DNA of 64,000 nt from assembly GCF_018860635.1 (NCBI RefSeq), contig NZ_JAHKPT010000026.1, positions 124,321-188,320 of the forward strand. The letters are read 5' to 3'. Within the stretch, counting starts at the first letter, position 1, and each line of letters begins with the position of its first letter. Below, one piece after another: positions 25,717 through 34,338 of the stretch. The notes under the pieces are model-generated. The model saw only the letters and a list, made by a program, of their open reading frames with translations, ran no database searches and was not told where the DNA came from. The position numbers and the translations under genes were made by a program. This stretch comes from Aliiglaciecola lipolytica (GTDB lineage Bacteria > Pseudomonadota > Gammaproteobacteria > Enterobacterales > Alteromonadaceae).

Positions 25717-26520
25717 TTGTCTAAGTTAACTATTATTAAAACACTTAAACAGTATAGCCAACACATTGGCTTAGAATGGAATGGACCTACTCCCCTGTAT
25801 CACAAGTTGTACAGTTTATTGAAAGACCAAATCGTCGATGGCACCATCAGTTACGGGGCTCAATTACCCACAGAGCAAGAGCTGGGTGAAGCTTTTAAAT
25901 TGTCTAGAATAACTGTAAAGCGCGCCATGGATGAGTTAGCTGCAGAAAAATTAGTGGAACGTCGTCGTGGACGTGGCACTTCGGTTACCTATAAATATAA
26001 ACCTAAACCAGCCAAATCTCCGTTAGTGGGGTTACTCGAAAATATCGAAACCATGGGTCGACATACGCTATCTCGAACCATCGAAATTTCACAAACTGTA
26101 CCACCAGCTGATATTCGTGAAGCGCTTGATTTAAAAGATGGTGAAACAGCCTGTCGCTTGCTTCGTGTTAGGTTAACAGAAGACGAAAAAGTACCTTATG
26201 CATACTACATAAGCTGGACTTTGACGCCAGCGAGTACCTTTAATGCAGAGGCATTAAACAATCACACACGGATCGAATTACTCAGACAAATCGGTATCGA
26301 TATTTCACGTATTGATCAGATAATTAGTGCTGAGGTGGCTAGTCCCGAAGTTGCTAGGGAGCTCAATATTCGTGAAGGAAGTCCATTGTTAGTACTTGAG
26401 CGTCGTTCTTATGATAGCAATGACAAACTCGTCGACATTCTGTATTGCCGATATAACCCGTCTATTTTCCAATATCAAATGACGATGGATTTAGATGGCT
26501 ATAAAGAAAATGCACAATAG
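25717..26520 (+). CDS. GntR-family transcription regulator with UTRA domain (HutC type)
   Basis: 267 residues. A winged helix-turn-helix spans about 26-92 (PLYHKLYSLLKDQIVDG, LPTEQELGEAFKLSRITVKRAMDEL), followed by a UTRA ligand domain (about 105-250) that binds a small metabolite. It starts at TTG with AAGGAAAG before it; no ATG fits. HutC-type regulators usually control neighbouring catabolic genes and release DNA on binding a pathway intermediate. Divergent from the reductase/cupin unit and upstream of the DUF1838/methyltransferase region. Its operator is not proven; the AATGATATATCATT palindromes or AAGCGAATTCGCTT are candidates. Confidence 0.88.
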   Translation: MSKLTIIKTLKQYSQHIGLEWNGPTPLYHKLYSLLKDQIVDGTISYGAQLPTEQELGEAFKLSRITVKRAMDELAAEKLVERRRGRGTSVTYKYKPKPAKSPLVGLLENIETMGRHTLSRTIEISQTVPPADIREALDLKDGETACRLLRVRLTEDEKVPYAYYISWTLTPASTFNAEALNNHTRIELLRQIGIDISRIDQIISAEVASPEVARELNIREGSPLLVLERRSYDSNDKLVDILYCRYNPSIFQYQMTMDLDGYKENAQ

Positions 26521-26595
26521 TTCTACATTAGGAATGGTTGTTGCTGACAGCCATTTGAACAAGGTATCGTTAACCACGATATAGTTGTGAAGAGT

Positions 26596-26632
26596 AGCGC
26601 CAAGCTAATCGAAATTAACTTGGCGCTTTTTT
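26596..26632 (+). terminator. Rho-independent terminator after gntR
   Basis: Stem AGCGCCAAG / CTTGGCGCT extended inward with one mismatch to 14 pairs around a CGAA loop, followed by five T's. Confidence 0.88.
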
Positions 26633-26635
26633 ACT

Positions 26636-27673
26636 TTAAGATTTTTTAACAGGTGCTGGGGTTTGTTCGTTAGCGTAATGCTCTAAACTAGACCAGCTAG
26701 GCTCTACCCATTTGGTTGGAGCTGAAAAGTACTTAGGATAGTGTTTTTTCGCATAGGCCAAGACCTTTGGAGAAACCATATCCATGTTGTCATAACAGCC
26801 CATGATACAATTATAATAAGCATGACCTTCTGCCTGACCCATCAACATCCACGGTAACCATGGGGTAATTCGGTTCCAACTACCAGAAAACAGTAAACTG
26901 GTTACTTTAGGATCTGCTAAGTCTTCTTTATCAAATACATATGTGAACATCTCAGAAACGCGATTCATTTCACCTGATGATTCACGTGGCCATTTGTCTG
27001 GTTGTAGTGCATTTTTATAAAACAAATGCGTACTATTTTGCAGCATGACTTTATCATCGCCTACTTCAGTCCAAGGTAAAATCATTGGAATGTCAGGCAT
27101 CTCAACTTTTTTATTCAAACCGCCGTATGAAGGTGGTTTTGGATAGAAGGGGCCAATTTTAAAGTTGAACGGGTCATTGGCGATATGCACCACTTTAACC
27201 GTTTCATCAGTATATGGATTTTCCCACTCTTCTAAGACTTCACCAGTTTTTAAATCGGTATAAAAACCAACTTCACGGAGTAATTTTTCATATACGCCAG
27301 TTCCAGTGTCTTTCAGTCTTGCAAAAGAGAAACCTTCAAAACCACATAGTTCGCGATTTTTTTCACCTTTTCTAACACCAATAACCGTACCGCGATACCA
27401 ACCAAACTTCTCTTTACCGAAGTCCATATCACCCATGATTCGCGCCAAGGCGTCACGGTTCCAATAGTTGTCGCTATATTTAAGGGTATCACTATCTTTG
27501 GGCAATTTAGCTTTTACACTCGGATCTATAGTAATGGCTTGAGCTCTGCCAACGGCCAAACCAAGACCAGCAGTTGCTACACCAGCGCCAATAAGATTCT
27601 TTGCTGTTTTGCTTAAAAATTCTCGACGAGAATTACTCTCTTCGATTTCATTGTCTTTCTTATCACTTTGCAT
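26636..27673 (-). CDS. Tat-exported DUF1838 family protein
   Basis: 345 residues. The N terminus has a twin-arginine motif SRREFL (15-20) and a hydrophobic run to VGRAQA (46), so it is exported folded through Tat, probably with a cofactor. The body (GWYRGTVIGVRKGEKNRELCGFEGFS, ENPYTDETVKVVHIANDP) has the DUF1838 character. Members occur in aromatic- and terpenoid-degrading proteobacteria but their function is not established to my knowledge. Good GGAG site. It closes a minus-strand series after the methyltransferase and the 116-residue protein, with a 208-bp gap. Confidence 0.72.
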   Translation of the reverse strand: MQSDKKDNEIEESNSRREFLSKTAKNLIGAGVATAGLGLAVGRAQAITIDPSVKAKLPKDSDTLKYSDNYWNRDALARIMGDMDFGKEKFGWYRGTVIGVRKGEKNRELCGFEGFSFARLKDTGTGVYEKLLREVGFYTDLKTGEVLEEWENPYTDETVKVVHIANDPFNFKIGPFYPKPPSYGGLNKKVEMPDIPMILPWTEVGDDKVMLQNSTHLFYKNALQPDKWPRESSGEMNRVSEMFTYVFDKEDLADPKVTSLLFSGSWNRITPWLPWMLMGQAEGHAYYNCIMGCYDNMDMVSPKVLAYAKKHYPKYFSAPTKWVEPSWSSLEHYANEQTPAPVKKS

Positions 27674-27880
27674 ATTTATCTCCGCATTTAATAATTAAGT
27701 CGCTTCTGCCAACAAACTTCATAATCTAGAGTGAAGTTCTGATCACGCTTTCAAGCATTGATCTGGTTATTTGTTACTTAAGTGCCTTGCTTCACACAAT
27801 ACTGACCTGCCCTCGCCGTAAGGTTTAATCGCCTCAGCGGCAGAACAGATTGGATATTTACTCACCTAAATGATTTTGAG

Positions 27881-28231
27881 TTAATCAATCTTGCCACTAG
27901 CGATATCATCAATAACTTGATCAAATCGACTTTTACTATCTCTGGCTTTTAGTTCAGCAGATTCTTGATTCATAACACTGAAAAGATTACCTAGGAACAC
28001 CTGACGCCTAGCTTCACGCTGTTCAAGTGTGGCTTGATCTGGCGTGTATTTCTCAACATCATCAGCACTAATCTGGTTCTTTTCTATGGCTAGCTTTTCC
28101 AAGGTATCAAGACGATCCCTTGTAGCTGAAAGTTCTTGTGCAAGAACCATCACCATATGCATTAAATAGTCAGATTCTGGAGCTGCGTAAAAATTTGGGC
28201 GTTTGCCTTTAATAATTTTATTTTGATTCAT
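27881..28231 (-). CDS. Small helical protein of unknown function
   Basis: 116 residues, cytoplasmic, strongly helical, with a probable coiled coil around 30-50 (VLAQELSATRDRLDTLEKLA) and a charged C terminus. No recognised domain. It has a clear AAAGGTG ribosome site and lies 47 bp after the methyltransferase gene, so it is almost certainly co-translated and may be a partner subunit or regulator of that enzyme. Confidence 0.62.
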   Translation of the reverse strand: MNQNKIIKGKRPNFYAAPESDYLMHMVMVLAQELSATRDRLDTLEKLAIEKNQISADDVEKYTPDQATLEQREARRQVFLGNLFSVMNQESAELKARDSKSRFDQVIDDIASGKID

Positions 28232-28278
28232 GTTTTCACCTTTTAGACTTTATTATTGGGTCGTGTGTAGAGTTAACG

Positions 28279-29499
28279 TTAGACAGCTTTTTGCGCTATC
28301 AACACTTCCCAACCACCACCAGGTGCATACTCTCCAGCCGTAAACTCTCGATCCGCCAGCTCCTGCGCTTTTTCTTCAGAATAGGACTCACTTTGCGCCA
28401 TTAATTCCATAATAGCCATTGGTGCTGTATCAAACTTAATGTCTTCTCGCTTAAATCCAGCTTCAACTGCTGTAGCAATTTGATCGGTATTTCGCATAGC
28501 CGTCCAAAACGGCTCGTTGTTGTACCAAGTTTCGTTATCTAAGATAAGTTGAGTGTAAACGTCCATATCATCAAATGGCGGTAAATCAGCGTGGATCATA
28601 ATTCCACCAGGCTTAAGCAAACGCATACATTCTTTGAATATCTTAGGCATGGCATTTTTGGAAGTTTCATGCAGTAAAATGTGAGAGACAATCAAGTCAA
28701 AACTCTCATCTGGATAATCGGTTTTTTCAGCATTAGCAAGCTTAAAATGAACCGGCAATCCTAACCCTTCAGCACGGTAATGGCCGTAGGTGACACAGGC
28801 TTCAGATACATCAATAGCGTGTACTTCAGCCTCTGGAAATAATTCAGCAAAAGGTAATGTTGAGTGACCAATTGTGCAGCCCATATCCAAAATACTTGTG
28901 GGGTTAAAGTCTGGATAATTACGCTTTATATAGTTACAAACCGACCTTCCCATGTCGTCATTGTTTGGGCCCATATAACCTAGGGCGTAAATATAAACGC
29001 CTCTGTCATACAGTGCGCCACTATATAACTTGCTTACATCTTTAGGTCCACAATATCCCCCAGGCATACAATGAATATCCAATTCAGAAATATATTTAGG
29101 AACAACGAAACCTTCATCAATTTTTAACGAACCGCCCGCTTTGGGTAAATTTTTCGCTTTCTCTTCTAAGTCATCCATTCTCTGTTCAATGCCATCAATT
29201 ACTGAAAACCACTGTAATTCTTGACTGGAGCGATTCACGCTTAAATAGGTTTTAAAAATGGGGTCATCGGCGAAAGCTTGTCTTGCTTCTTTGAAATCTT
29301 GAGGATCACGCTTATGGGTTTTGTTAAACTTTGCGATAGCGCGAGTTTGATAGGTATTTTGTACCAAAGGTAATATGTCTTGCTGGATATACCCCTTTAA
29401 ACTTTTCACAAACTCTTGACGAGCACGATCGTCGGCATCACCAACAACCAGCATTGGATGTTCATTCTGTTGAAATGTATTCAGTAAATTCGATGACAT
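28279..29499 (-). CDS. SAM-dependent methyltransferase
   Basis: 406 residues. A 190-residue N-terminal helical extension of unknown role (with a CMPGGYCGPKD segment near 144-153) precedes a class I methyltransferase domain: motif I LDMGCTIGH (204-212), acidic Asp after strand 2 (HAIDVSEACV), motif IV YPDESFDLIVSHILLHE and RLLKPGGIMIHADLP. The usual GCG in motif I is GCT. Substrate unknown; the long extension argues for a specialised O- or C-methyltransferase rather than UbiE. Next to a c-type cytochrome and an amine-oxidase-like flavoprotein on the same strand. Confidence 0.8.
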   Translation of the reverse strand: MSSNLLNTFQQNEHPMLVVGDADDRARQEFVKSLKGYIQQDILPLVQNTYQTRAIAKFNKTHKRDPQDFKEARQAFADDPIFKTYLSVNRSSQELQWFSVIDGIEQRMDDLEEKAKNLPKAGGSLKIDEGFVVPKYISELDIHCMPGGYCGPKDVSKLYSGALYDRGVYIYALGYMGPNNDDMGRSVCNYIKRNYPDFNPTSILDMGCTIGHSTLPFAELFPEAEVHAIDVSEACVTYGHYRAEGLGLPVHFKLANAEKTDYPDESFDLIVSHILLHETSKNAMPKIFKECMRLLKPGGIMIHADLPPFDDMDVYTQLILDNETWYNNEPFWTAMRNTDQIATAVEAGFKREDIKFDTAPMAIMELMAQSESYSEEKAQELADREFTAGEYAPGGGWEVLIAQKAV

Positions 29500-29676
29500 A
29501 ATTTTTCTTCCACATGTCTAATGTTTAAATATATTGGTATCAAAGCAAATGCCGTGATTGAAAATTTATTGTAAATTGACCCAACTTTAAGATGACGCAC
29601 ACTTGTTCCAATCGAGTTAGACAAATAAAAGTCTGTTAAGCATCAAATGACCAAACTGATAAAATCAAGTAATAAA

Positions 29677-29988
29677 CTAAAGTGATGCAAAGTACGCTGC
29701 TAGATCCGTTATTTCTTTGTCATTTAACGGCTTTGCTAACAAGTTCATCATCGGATCTTTACGTTCACCACTACGAAAAAGTTTTAGTTGATTTTCCATA
29801 TATGGACCGTGCTGACCTGCTAAATTCGGCCAAATAGGGCCATAACTAATACCAGCACTGCCATGACAACCAACACACCCATCTTTAATTGCGAGCTTTT
29901 TTCCAGCTTCGACATCACCAGCTAAGGCGTCTAAAGAGGGGACTAACGCAATCAATAACACTAGGATGACTTTAAATTTTATCTGCAT
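29677..29988 (-). CDS. Periplasmic c-type cytochrome (c553-like)
   Basis: 103 residues. Signal peptide to about residue 24, one haem site C38-V-G-C41-H42 and a distal Met in the DPMMNLLAK region. The start is ATG 29988 with GGAG six bases before it. It is a close paralogue of the cytochrome at 42245: CHGSAGIS..PIWPNLAGQ and FR.GERK.P.M are shared. Directly downstream of the flavin amine-oxidase-like gene (58 bp), suggesting it accepts electrons from that Tat-exported flavoprotein. Confidence 0.85.
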   Translation of the reverse strand: MQIKFKVILVLLIALVPSLDALAGDVEAGKKLAIKDGCVGCHGSAGISYGPIWPNLAGQHGPYMENQLKLFRSGERKDPMMNLLAKPLNDKEITDLAAYFASL

Positions 29989-30046
29989 ATCAAACTCCAA
30001 CATTTACTCATTCGGTATTCATTATTTTCTAAAAATCGAAATTGGT

Positions 30047-31471
30047 TTATACCAAACGAGATAAAATCTCCTGCGTGACGCGCTCACTTGATTCAAGCGC
30101 ACCTTCCATACCTGATGACCACTGAGCAGTATGCTCGCCTGCAAAGTGGAGGTTGCCAGCCGGTTTAGCCATAGATTCGCTATAACGACTAACCTGACCA
30201 GGATGCCAAACGGCAAAAGAACCTTTTGACATAGGCTGTTGCTGCCAAGAATTCACTTTAACGAACCGCACTGATCCTTTTGCCTCAGGTAATGCTCTGT
30301 AAAATTCTTTTTGGATTAATGCGCTGGCTTCGGAAATCGACATTTTGTCTAAGGCCTCAACGGATTGACCATTTATCCAAACCGTAAGGTTGGTGATACG
30401 CCCCACCTGACTAGGGTCGGTTGCCATAACACGCTCAATGACAGTGTCAGCCCATACATTTGGTAATATGCCTGAGCCTTCCCAGAACGGTTTTTCAACT
30501 TCGAAATAGGCTTGATACACCTGACTGTAAACAAGCTTATTAATTGCTTCATTTTGCAGGGCTGGTAGACCAGGAATAGATACGTCTCGCAATGTAGAAA
30601 ACGGTAAAGAGCTAATCACATAACTTGCTTGATGTTGGGAGCCATCGGCACAAGTCACATGCATTTTATTGCCTTTTTGAACAATCGATGTAACCACTTT
30701 ATTCTTTAAAACTGGAGCTTTAATTGCTTTCGCCATAGCTTCAGGTAAACGCTGATTGCCATTTGCAACCATTCTCACACCACCGGGAGTTTGCATTGAT
30801 TGATACAGTAATCTGTTAGTCCGATGTTGAAATAGTAATGAAGTATCTTCTAAGGTACGGCCGTAGTTATTAGTGCGTCCGATAATATCAATGGCTTCGG
30901 GAGAAAAACCTTTTTCAGCTAATAGGTTAGCCACCGGAACATCCAATCCAAAATTAGCTTTTTTGAGCCAATCATCAGGAGAACTTAAAGGCGGTCTTCC
31001 CAATACAGTTAACAACGCTCTATCTGGCGGTAATGAACGGTACTTTTCGGGAAAAGGATTATATTTTGAGGTTGGCCAATCAGTTGGCAAGACTCTTTGA
31101 CCTTTGACAAAGAAAGTTTGTCTTATAGGCTCGTTGCCTAACATAAAGTCGACTTGATTTAATGGAACGCCTAGACGCAAAGCCGTGTATAAAGTACGTC
31201 CATAATTAGAACCAATTGTTTGACCACCAGCCTCTGGTTTGCCCGGCACATCATCTAAGGTGAATAAGCGACCACCAATTCTATCCCGGCCTTCTAAAAC
31301 AGTAACGGATAGTCCCGCTTGCTCTAACAAATGGGCAGAATTCAAACCTGATAAACCTGCTCCAATGATTATAACATCGGTTTTTCCATTTCCCCATGAA
31401 AGCGGCGGAAACATCGCGGCTCCAGCCAATGTGGCAGTGGATTGGAGAAATCGTCTTCGGTTCAACTTCAT
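30047..31471 (-). CDS. Tat-exported flavin amine oxidase-like oxidoreductase
   Basis: 474 residues. Twin-arginine leader MKLNRRRFLQ followed by a hydrophobic stretch ending near LSWG, so periplasmic. FAD site GAGLSG at 37-42 with E60 and the GRDRIGGR block, and the C-terminal FAD block LHFAGEHTAQWSSGMEGALESSE typical of monoamine oxidase/phytoene-desaturase-fold enzymes. Substrate unknown; it could oxidise an amine or a saturated ring. The following cytochrome makes it more likely a dehydrogenase than an oxidase. An FNR/FixK-type box lies 88 bp before its start. Confidence 0.82.
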   Translation of the reverse strand: MKLNRRRFLQSTATLAGAAMFPPLSWGNGKTDVIIIGAGLSGLNSAHLLEQAGLSVTVLEGRDRIGGRLFTLDDVPGKPEAGGQTIGSNYGRTLYTALRLGVPLNQVDFMLGNEPIRQTFFVKGQRVLPTDWPTSKYNPFPEKYRSLPPDRALLTVLGRPPLSSPDDWLKKANFGLDVPVANLLAEKGFSPEAIDIIGRTNNYGRTLEDTSLLFQHRTNRLLYQSMQTPGGVRMVANGNQRLPEAMAKAIKAPVLKNKVVTSIVQKGNKMHVTCADGSQHQASYVISSLPFSTLRDVSIPGLPALQNEAINKLVYSQVYQAYFEVEKPFWEGSGILPNVWADTVIERVMATDPSQVGRITNLTVWINGQSVEALDKMSISEASALIQKEFYRALPEAKGSVRFVKVNSWQQQPMSKGSFAVWHPGQVSRYSESMAKPAGNLHFAGEHTAQWSSGMEGALESSERVTQEILSRLV

Positions 31472-31558
31472 ATCAAATATCCTATATATGATTGGAGCGT
31501 GCTAATTGGTTTTTCAACATAGTTAGCTTGAGCCTATCCCAGGGTTTTGCGACTAGCA

Positions 31559-31572
31559 TTGATATTTGTCAA
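31559..31572. promoter_or_regulatory. FNR/FixK-type box before the amine-oxidase/cytochrome operon
   Basis: TTGAT-ATTT-GTCAA: nine of ten half-site bases match TTGAT/ATCAA. Position 88-101 bp upstream of the translation start fits direct control. Confidence 0.7.
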
Positions 31573-31674
31573 TACAAAAAGAAAAAGATTAAATCGAATT
31601 AGACAGGAGTTTTTGATGATTTTAAAAGAGCGCTGGGCGTGTCCTTGCCCAAAATGACAGTCACATTTAATGAA

Positions 31675-32382
31675 CTAGCATTCAGCCAATTCGCTTAACG
31701 CAGGTAAATTCAAAATTTGTAGGTGATTTAGTTTGGGGAAAGCGACCAAACCGTCGGATTTTAACTTAGCCAAACAACGACTCACCGTTTCTATGGTTAA
31801 CCCCAAATAGTCAGCCATATCTTGACGGGACATATACAATTCAATGCGATCAACACGGGCACCGGGTAATCGTTCTAATAATTGCATGAACAAGAAACAT
31901 AATCGTTCTAGCGCTTTTTTCTGACCTAAAACATAAAGTTGTTCCATCACTCTAGAAAATATGGCCGATTTAATCTGTTCCATATTTTGCTTAAGGTGAC
32001 CGCCTTCTTCACTAAGGCTATTTAGTTTTTTGCGACTGAATTTGTATAGTTCAACTTTGGTTAAGCAGCGAACCGCACAATCATAATTTATTGAATGGGT
32101 TAATCCAATGAAATCACCGGGAAATAAAAAACCAATGATTTGTCGTCTGCCATTACTGAAGATTCGCTCAATCGCTACAGTTCCGGAGATCACGTTATAA
32201 ACAAAATCAGCAGGCGTATCTTGGCGAAATAAATACTCGCCTTCATCGCACTTGGATTGTTCAGCATAGGAATCCAAACGGTCCAATTCATTAGGTGTCA
32301 TGCCATGAAATAACAGGCAATCGTTAAGCACTGTATTGGTATAAGTAGGACGTATATGTTTAGGTATAAATATTGTTGACAT
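31675..32382 (-). CDS. Crp/Fnr-family transcription regulator without FNR iron-sulfur cysteine cluster
   Basis: 235 residues. Cyclic-nucleotide-binding-like beta barrel (about 25-125), dimer helix (125-160) and winged helix-turn-helix (about 163-228). The recognition helix reads IE198TVS201R202, the ExxSR pattern that reads TTGA half-sites in FNR and FixK. The N terminus has only C22 and C45, not the FNR C-x2-C-x5-C set, so oxygen sensing by a 4Fe-4S cluster is unlikely in the usual form. Start is ATG 32382 with AAGGA; longer forms lack a site. A perfect FNR box lies 114 bp upstream, which suggests autoregulation. Confidence 0.85.
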   Translation of the reverse strand: MSTIFIPKHIRPTYTNTVLNDCLLFHGMTPNELDRLDSYAEQSKCDEGEYLFRQDTPADFVYNVISGTVAIERIFSNGRRQIIGFLFPGDFIGLTHSINYDCAVRCLTKVELYKFSRKKLNSLSEEGGHLKQNMEQIKSAIFSRVMEQLYVLGQKKALERLCFLFMQLLERLPGARVDRIELYMSRQDMADYLGLTIETVSRCLAKLKSDGLVAFPKLNHLQILNLPALSELAEC

Positions 32383-32495
32383 ATCATTATTCCTTTTTAA
32401 CAAGATAATTACATGAATTTTGATTACTAGCAAGTACTTAGCTGCATTTTTGATCAGCAACTTTTAAAGCAAACAGCATACCAAAATCCTGATTT

Positions 32496-32509
32496 TTGAT
32501 ATTTATCAA
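32496..32509. promoter_or_regulatory. Perfect FNR/ANR box
   Basis: TTGAT-ATTT-ATCAA, all ten half-site bases match the FNR/ANR consensus. Located 114-127 bp before the start of the Crp/Fnr gene. Confidence 0.8.
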
Positions 32510-32555
32510 TATTTTTCAAAGACTTATTTGGCAGTTTTAGTTCAGATAATGAACA

Positions 32556-32569
32556 AATGATATATCATT
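32556..32569. promoter_or_regulatory. 14-bp palindromic operator candidate
   Basis: AATGATATATCATT, identical to its reverse complement. The first 12 bases recur at 40651-40662 before the opposing operon and 12 of 14 at 12223-12236. Its binding protein is not identified. Confidence 0.5.
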
Positions 32570-33111
32570 AGTATTAAATTTAGTTTATTTGGTACATAAT
32601 GATGCATAGCGTTTACCTATTTTGGTAACTTATTCTGAGTACGTATTATTAACAAGCGGATTAAGCTCAGGAGGGATATGGGCAATTACACAGCAAAATT
32701 GGTCAATTCATCAGCGAACCAACACATTGTGTTTGTCCGATTTCTTGTCTTTGACATTTGTCATGGCTGATTTAACTAAAGCATGCAAAATAGTTAAGGG
32801 GGAGTTCTGTTCACCAGCGTTGTGAAAATATAAGTAGTAAGTGAAGCATTCCATCAGTTGCGTAAACAAAGTTGTAGTTTGGCAAAATCAGGTTAGTTTC
32901 CGTCTTTAGATGTGTTTGATTCTCGACTACCGACAAATTGGTCTTCTCACTCAGATCAGTGTTAGTTAGATAATTTTTTTAATCACTACCAATCATCAAC
33001 AGCCCACAAAGCGATAGGGCGCAAGATATAGACAGTAAGTTAAACAGCGCAGCTTAAAACCATGGAGTTAACAGGCGGTGCATTAACATTACAGTAATAA
33101 AGGAGTCACCC

Positions 33112-34269
33112 ATGACGAGTACCGTCGAGTTTATTACCGCAAATAAGATTATTTGTAACATTGGAGCTATTGAGCAAATCGCTGAGCATTGTCGCGCCCT
33201 TGGCATTAAACAGCCTCTTATCGTCACCGATCCTGGATTGGTAAAAGCGGGCCTAGTTACCCATATAACCGCGCCTTTAAACAAAGCCGGAATCACCGCC
33301 GTAATTTATAGTGATATTCAGGCAGATCCACCAGAATCATTGGTATTGTCTGCTGCAGAATTTGCAAAACAACTTCATGTAGACGGGGTAATAGGCTTTG
33401 GTGGAGGTAGCAGTTTAGACGTCGCTAAACTACTTGCTGTGTTGGTAAACTCGAAGCAGCCTTTGAAGGATATGTACGGGTTGGACAAAATTAGAGATAA
33501 ACGTTTACCGCTAATTTTACTTCCTACTACTGCTGGGACAGGATCGGAAGTTACTCCCATCTCAATTATAACTACCGGAGAAACCACAAAATCCGGTGTC
33601 GTTTCGCCCTCTTTATTACCTGACATAGCGATTTTGGATGCCACCTTAACAGTAGGGCTTCCACCGGCAATTACAGCTGCTACTGGTATCGATGCCATGG
33701 TGCATGCAATAGAAGCTTTTACCGGAAAAATTAAGAAAAACCCTTATTCAGACATGTTAGCAAAAGAAGCGTTGCGCCTAATGTCGCAAAACTTGTTAGA
33801 AGCAGTGAATAATGGCAGTAACCTAGAAGCTCGTTCAAACATGCTGCTAGGCGCACTAATGGCAGGACAAGCTTTTGCCAACTCACCAGTGGCAGCGGTC
33901 CATGCCCTAGCCTACCCATTAGGCGGTAATTACCATATTCCCCATGGCCTGAGTAACTCATTGGTTTTACCCCACGTGTTACGTTTTAACGCACCTGTAG
34001 CGGCCGATTTGTATGCTGAACTGCTGCCTAGTGTCACCTCGGGGCAAAATCATCAAACCGGTCAAAAAGGCTGTGATGCATTCATTAATGTCATCGACAA
34101 TTTAATTACTGACGTTAGCTTGCCCAAAAGTTTACAGGCATTAAATGTTCCCCGTGAAGACCTAGGAATGTTGGCCGACGAAGCGATGCAACAGCAAAGA
34201 CTACTAGTTAATAATCCCCGCGAGGTGACTCGCGAAAATGCCCTCGACATATACGAATCGGCCTATTGA
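33112..34269 (+). CDS. Iron-containing alcohol dehydrogenase (group III; maleylacetate-reductase-like)
   Basis: 385 residues. NAD binding at GGGSSLDVAK (97-106) and TTAGTGSE (139-146). All four metal ligands are present: D194, H198, H264 and H278. It would interconvert an alcohol and a carbonyl with NAD(P)H; maleylacetate reductases belong to the same superfamily. First of three plus-strand genes with the KKCGH lyase and an amidase. AAAGGAG ribosome site. It could reduce the aldehyde or keto product of the following lyase or a ring-cleavage product; I cannot choose. Confidence 0.88.
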   Translation: MTSTVEFITANKIICNIGAIEQIAEHCRALGIKQPLIVTDPGLVKAGLVTHITAPLNKAGITAVIYSDIQADPPESLVLSAAEFAKQLHVDGVIGFGGGSSLDVAKLLAVLVNSKQPLKDMYGLDKIRDKRLPLILLPTTAGTGSEVTPISIITTGETTKSGVVSPSLLPDIAILDATLTVGLPPAITAATGIDAMVHAIEAFTGKIKKNPYSDMLAKEALRLMSQNLLEAVNNGSNLEARSNMLLGALMAGQAFANSPVAAVHALAYPLGGNYHIPHGLSNSLVLPHVLRFNAPVAADLYAELLPSVTSGQNHQTGQKGCDAFINVIDNLITDVSLPKSLQALNVPREDLGMLADEAMQQQRLLVNNPREVTRENALDIYESAY

Positions 34270-34338
34270 AAATGCAATAAACAGCAACGTTGTTTTAGTT
34301 CGAGATTTTATTAAATATTAATGGAGAAAAGTTAAAAA

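Larger units (their letters stand above)
32383..33111. promoter_or_regulatory. Divergent control region between crp/fnr and the Fe-alcohol dehydrogenase operon
   Basis: 729 bp without a gene I can support. It contains the perfect FNR/ANR box TTGAT-ATTT-ATCAA (32496-32509), the perfect 14-bp palindrome AATGATATATCATT (32556-32569) and a third site TTGAC-ATTT-GTCAT (32751-32764). A short open frame at 32622-32825 has no ribosome site and an implausible composition. The region is long for a bacterial divergent promoter and could encode a leader or small RNA. Confidence 0.6.

Noticed and set aside
32622-32825. Short plus-strand frame in the crp/fnr to alcohol dehydrogenase gap
   Set aside because: No ribosome site, odd composition, and it overlaps a regulatory palindrome at 32751.
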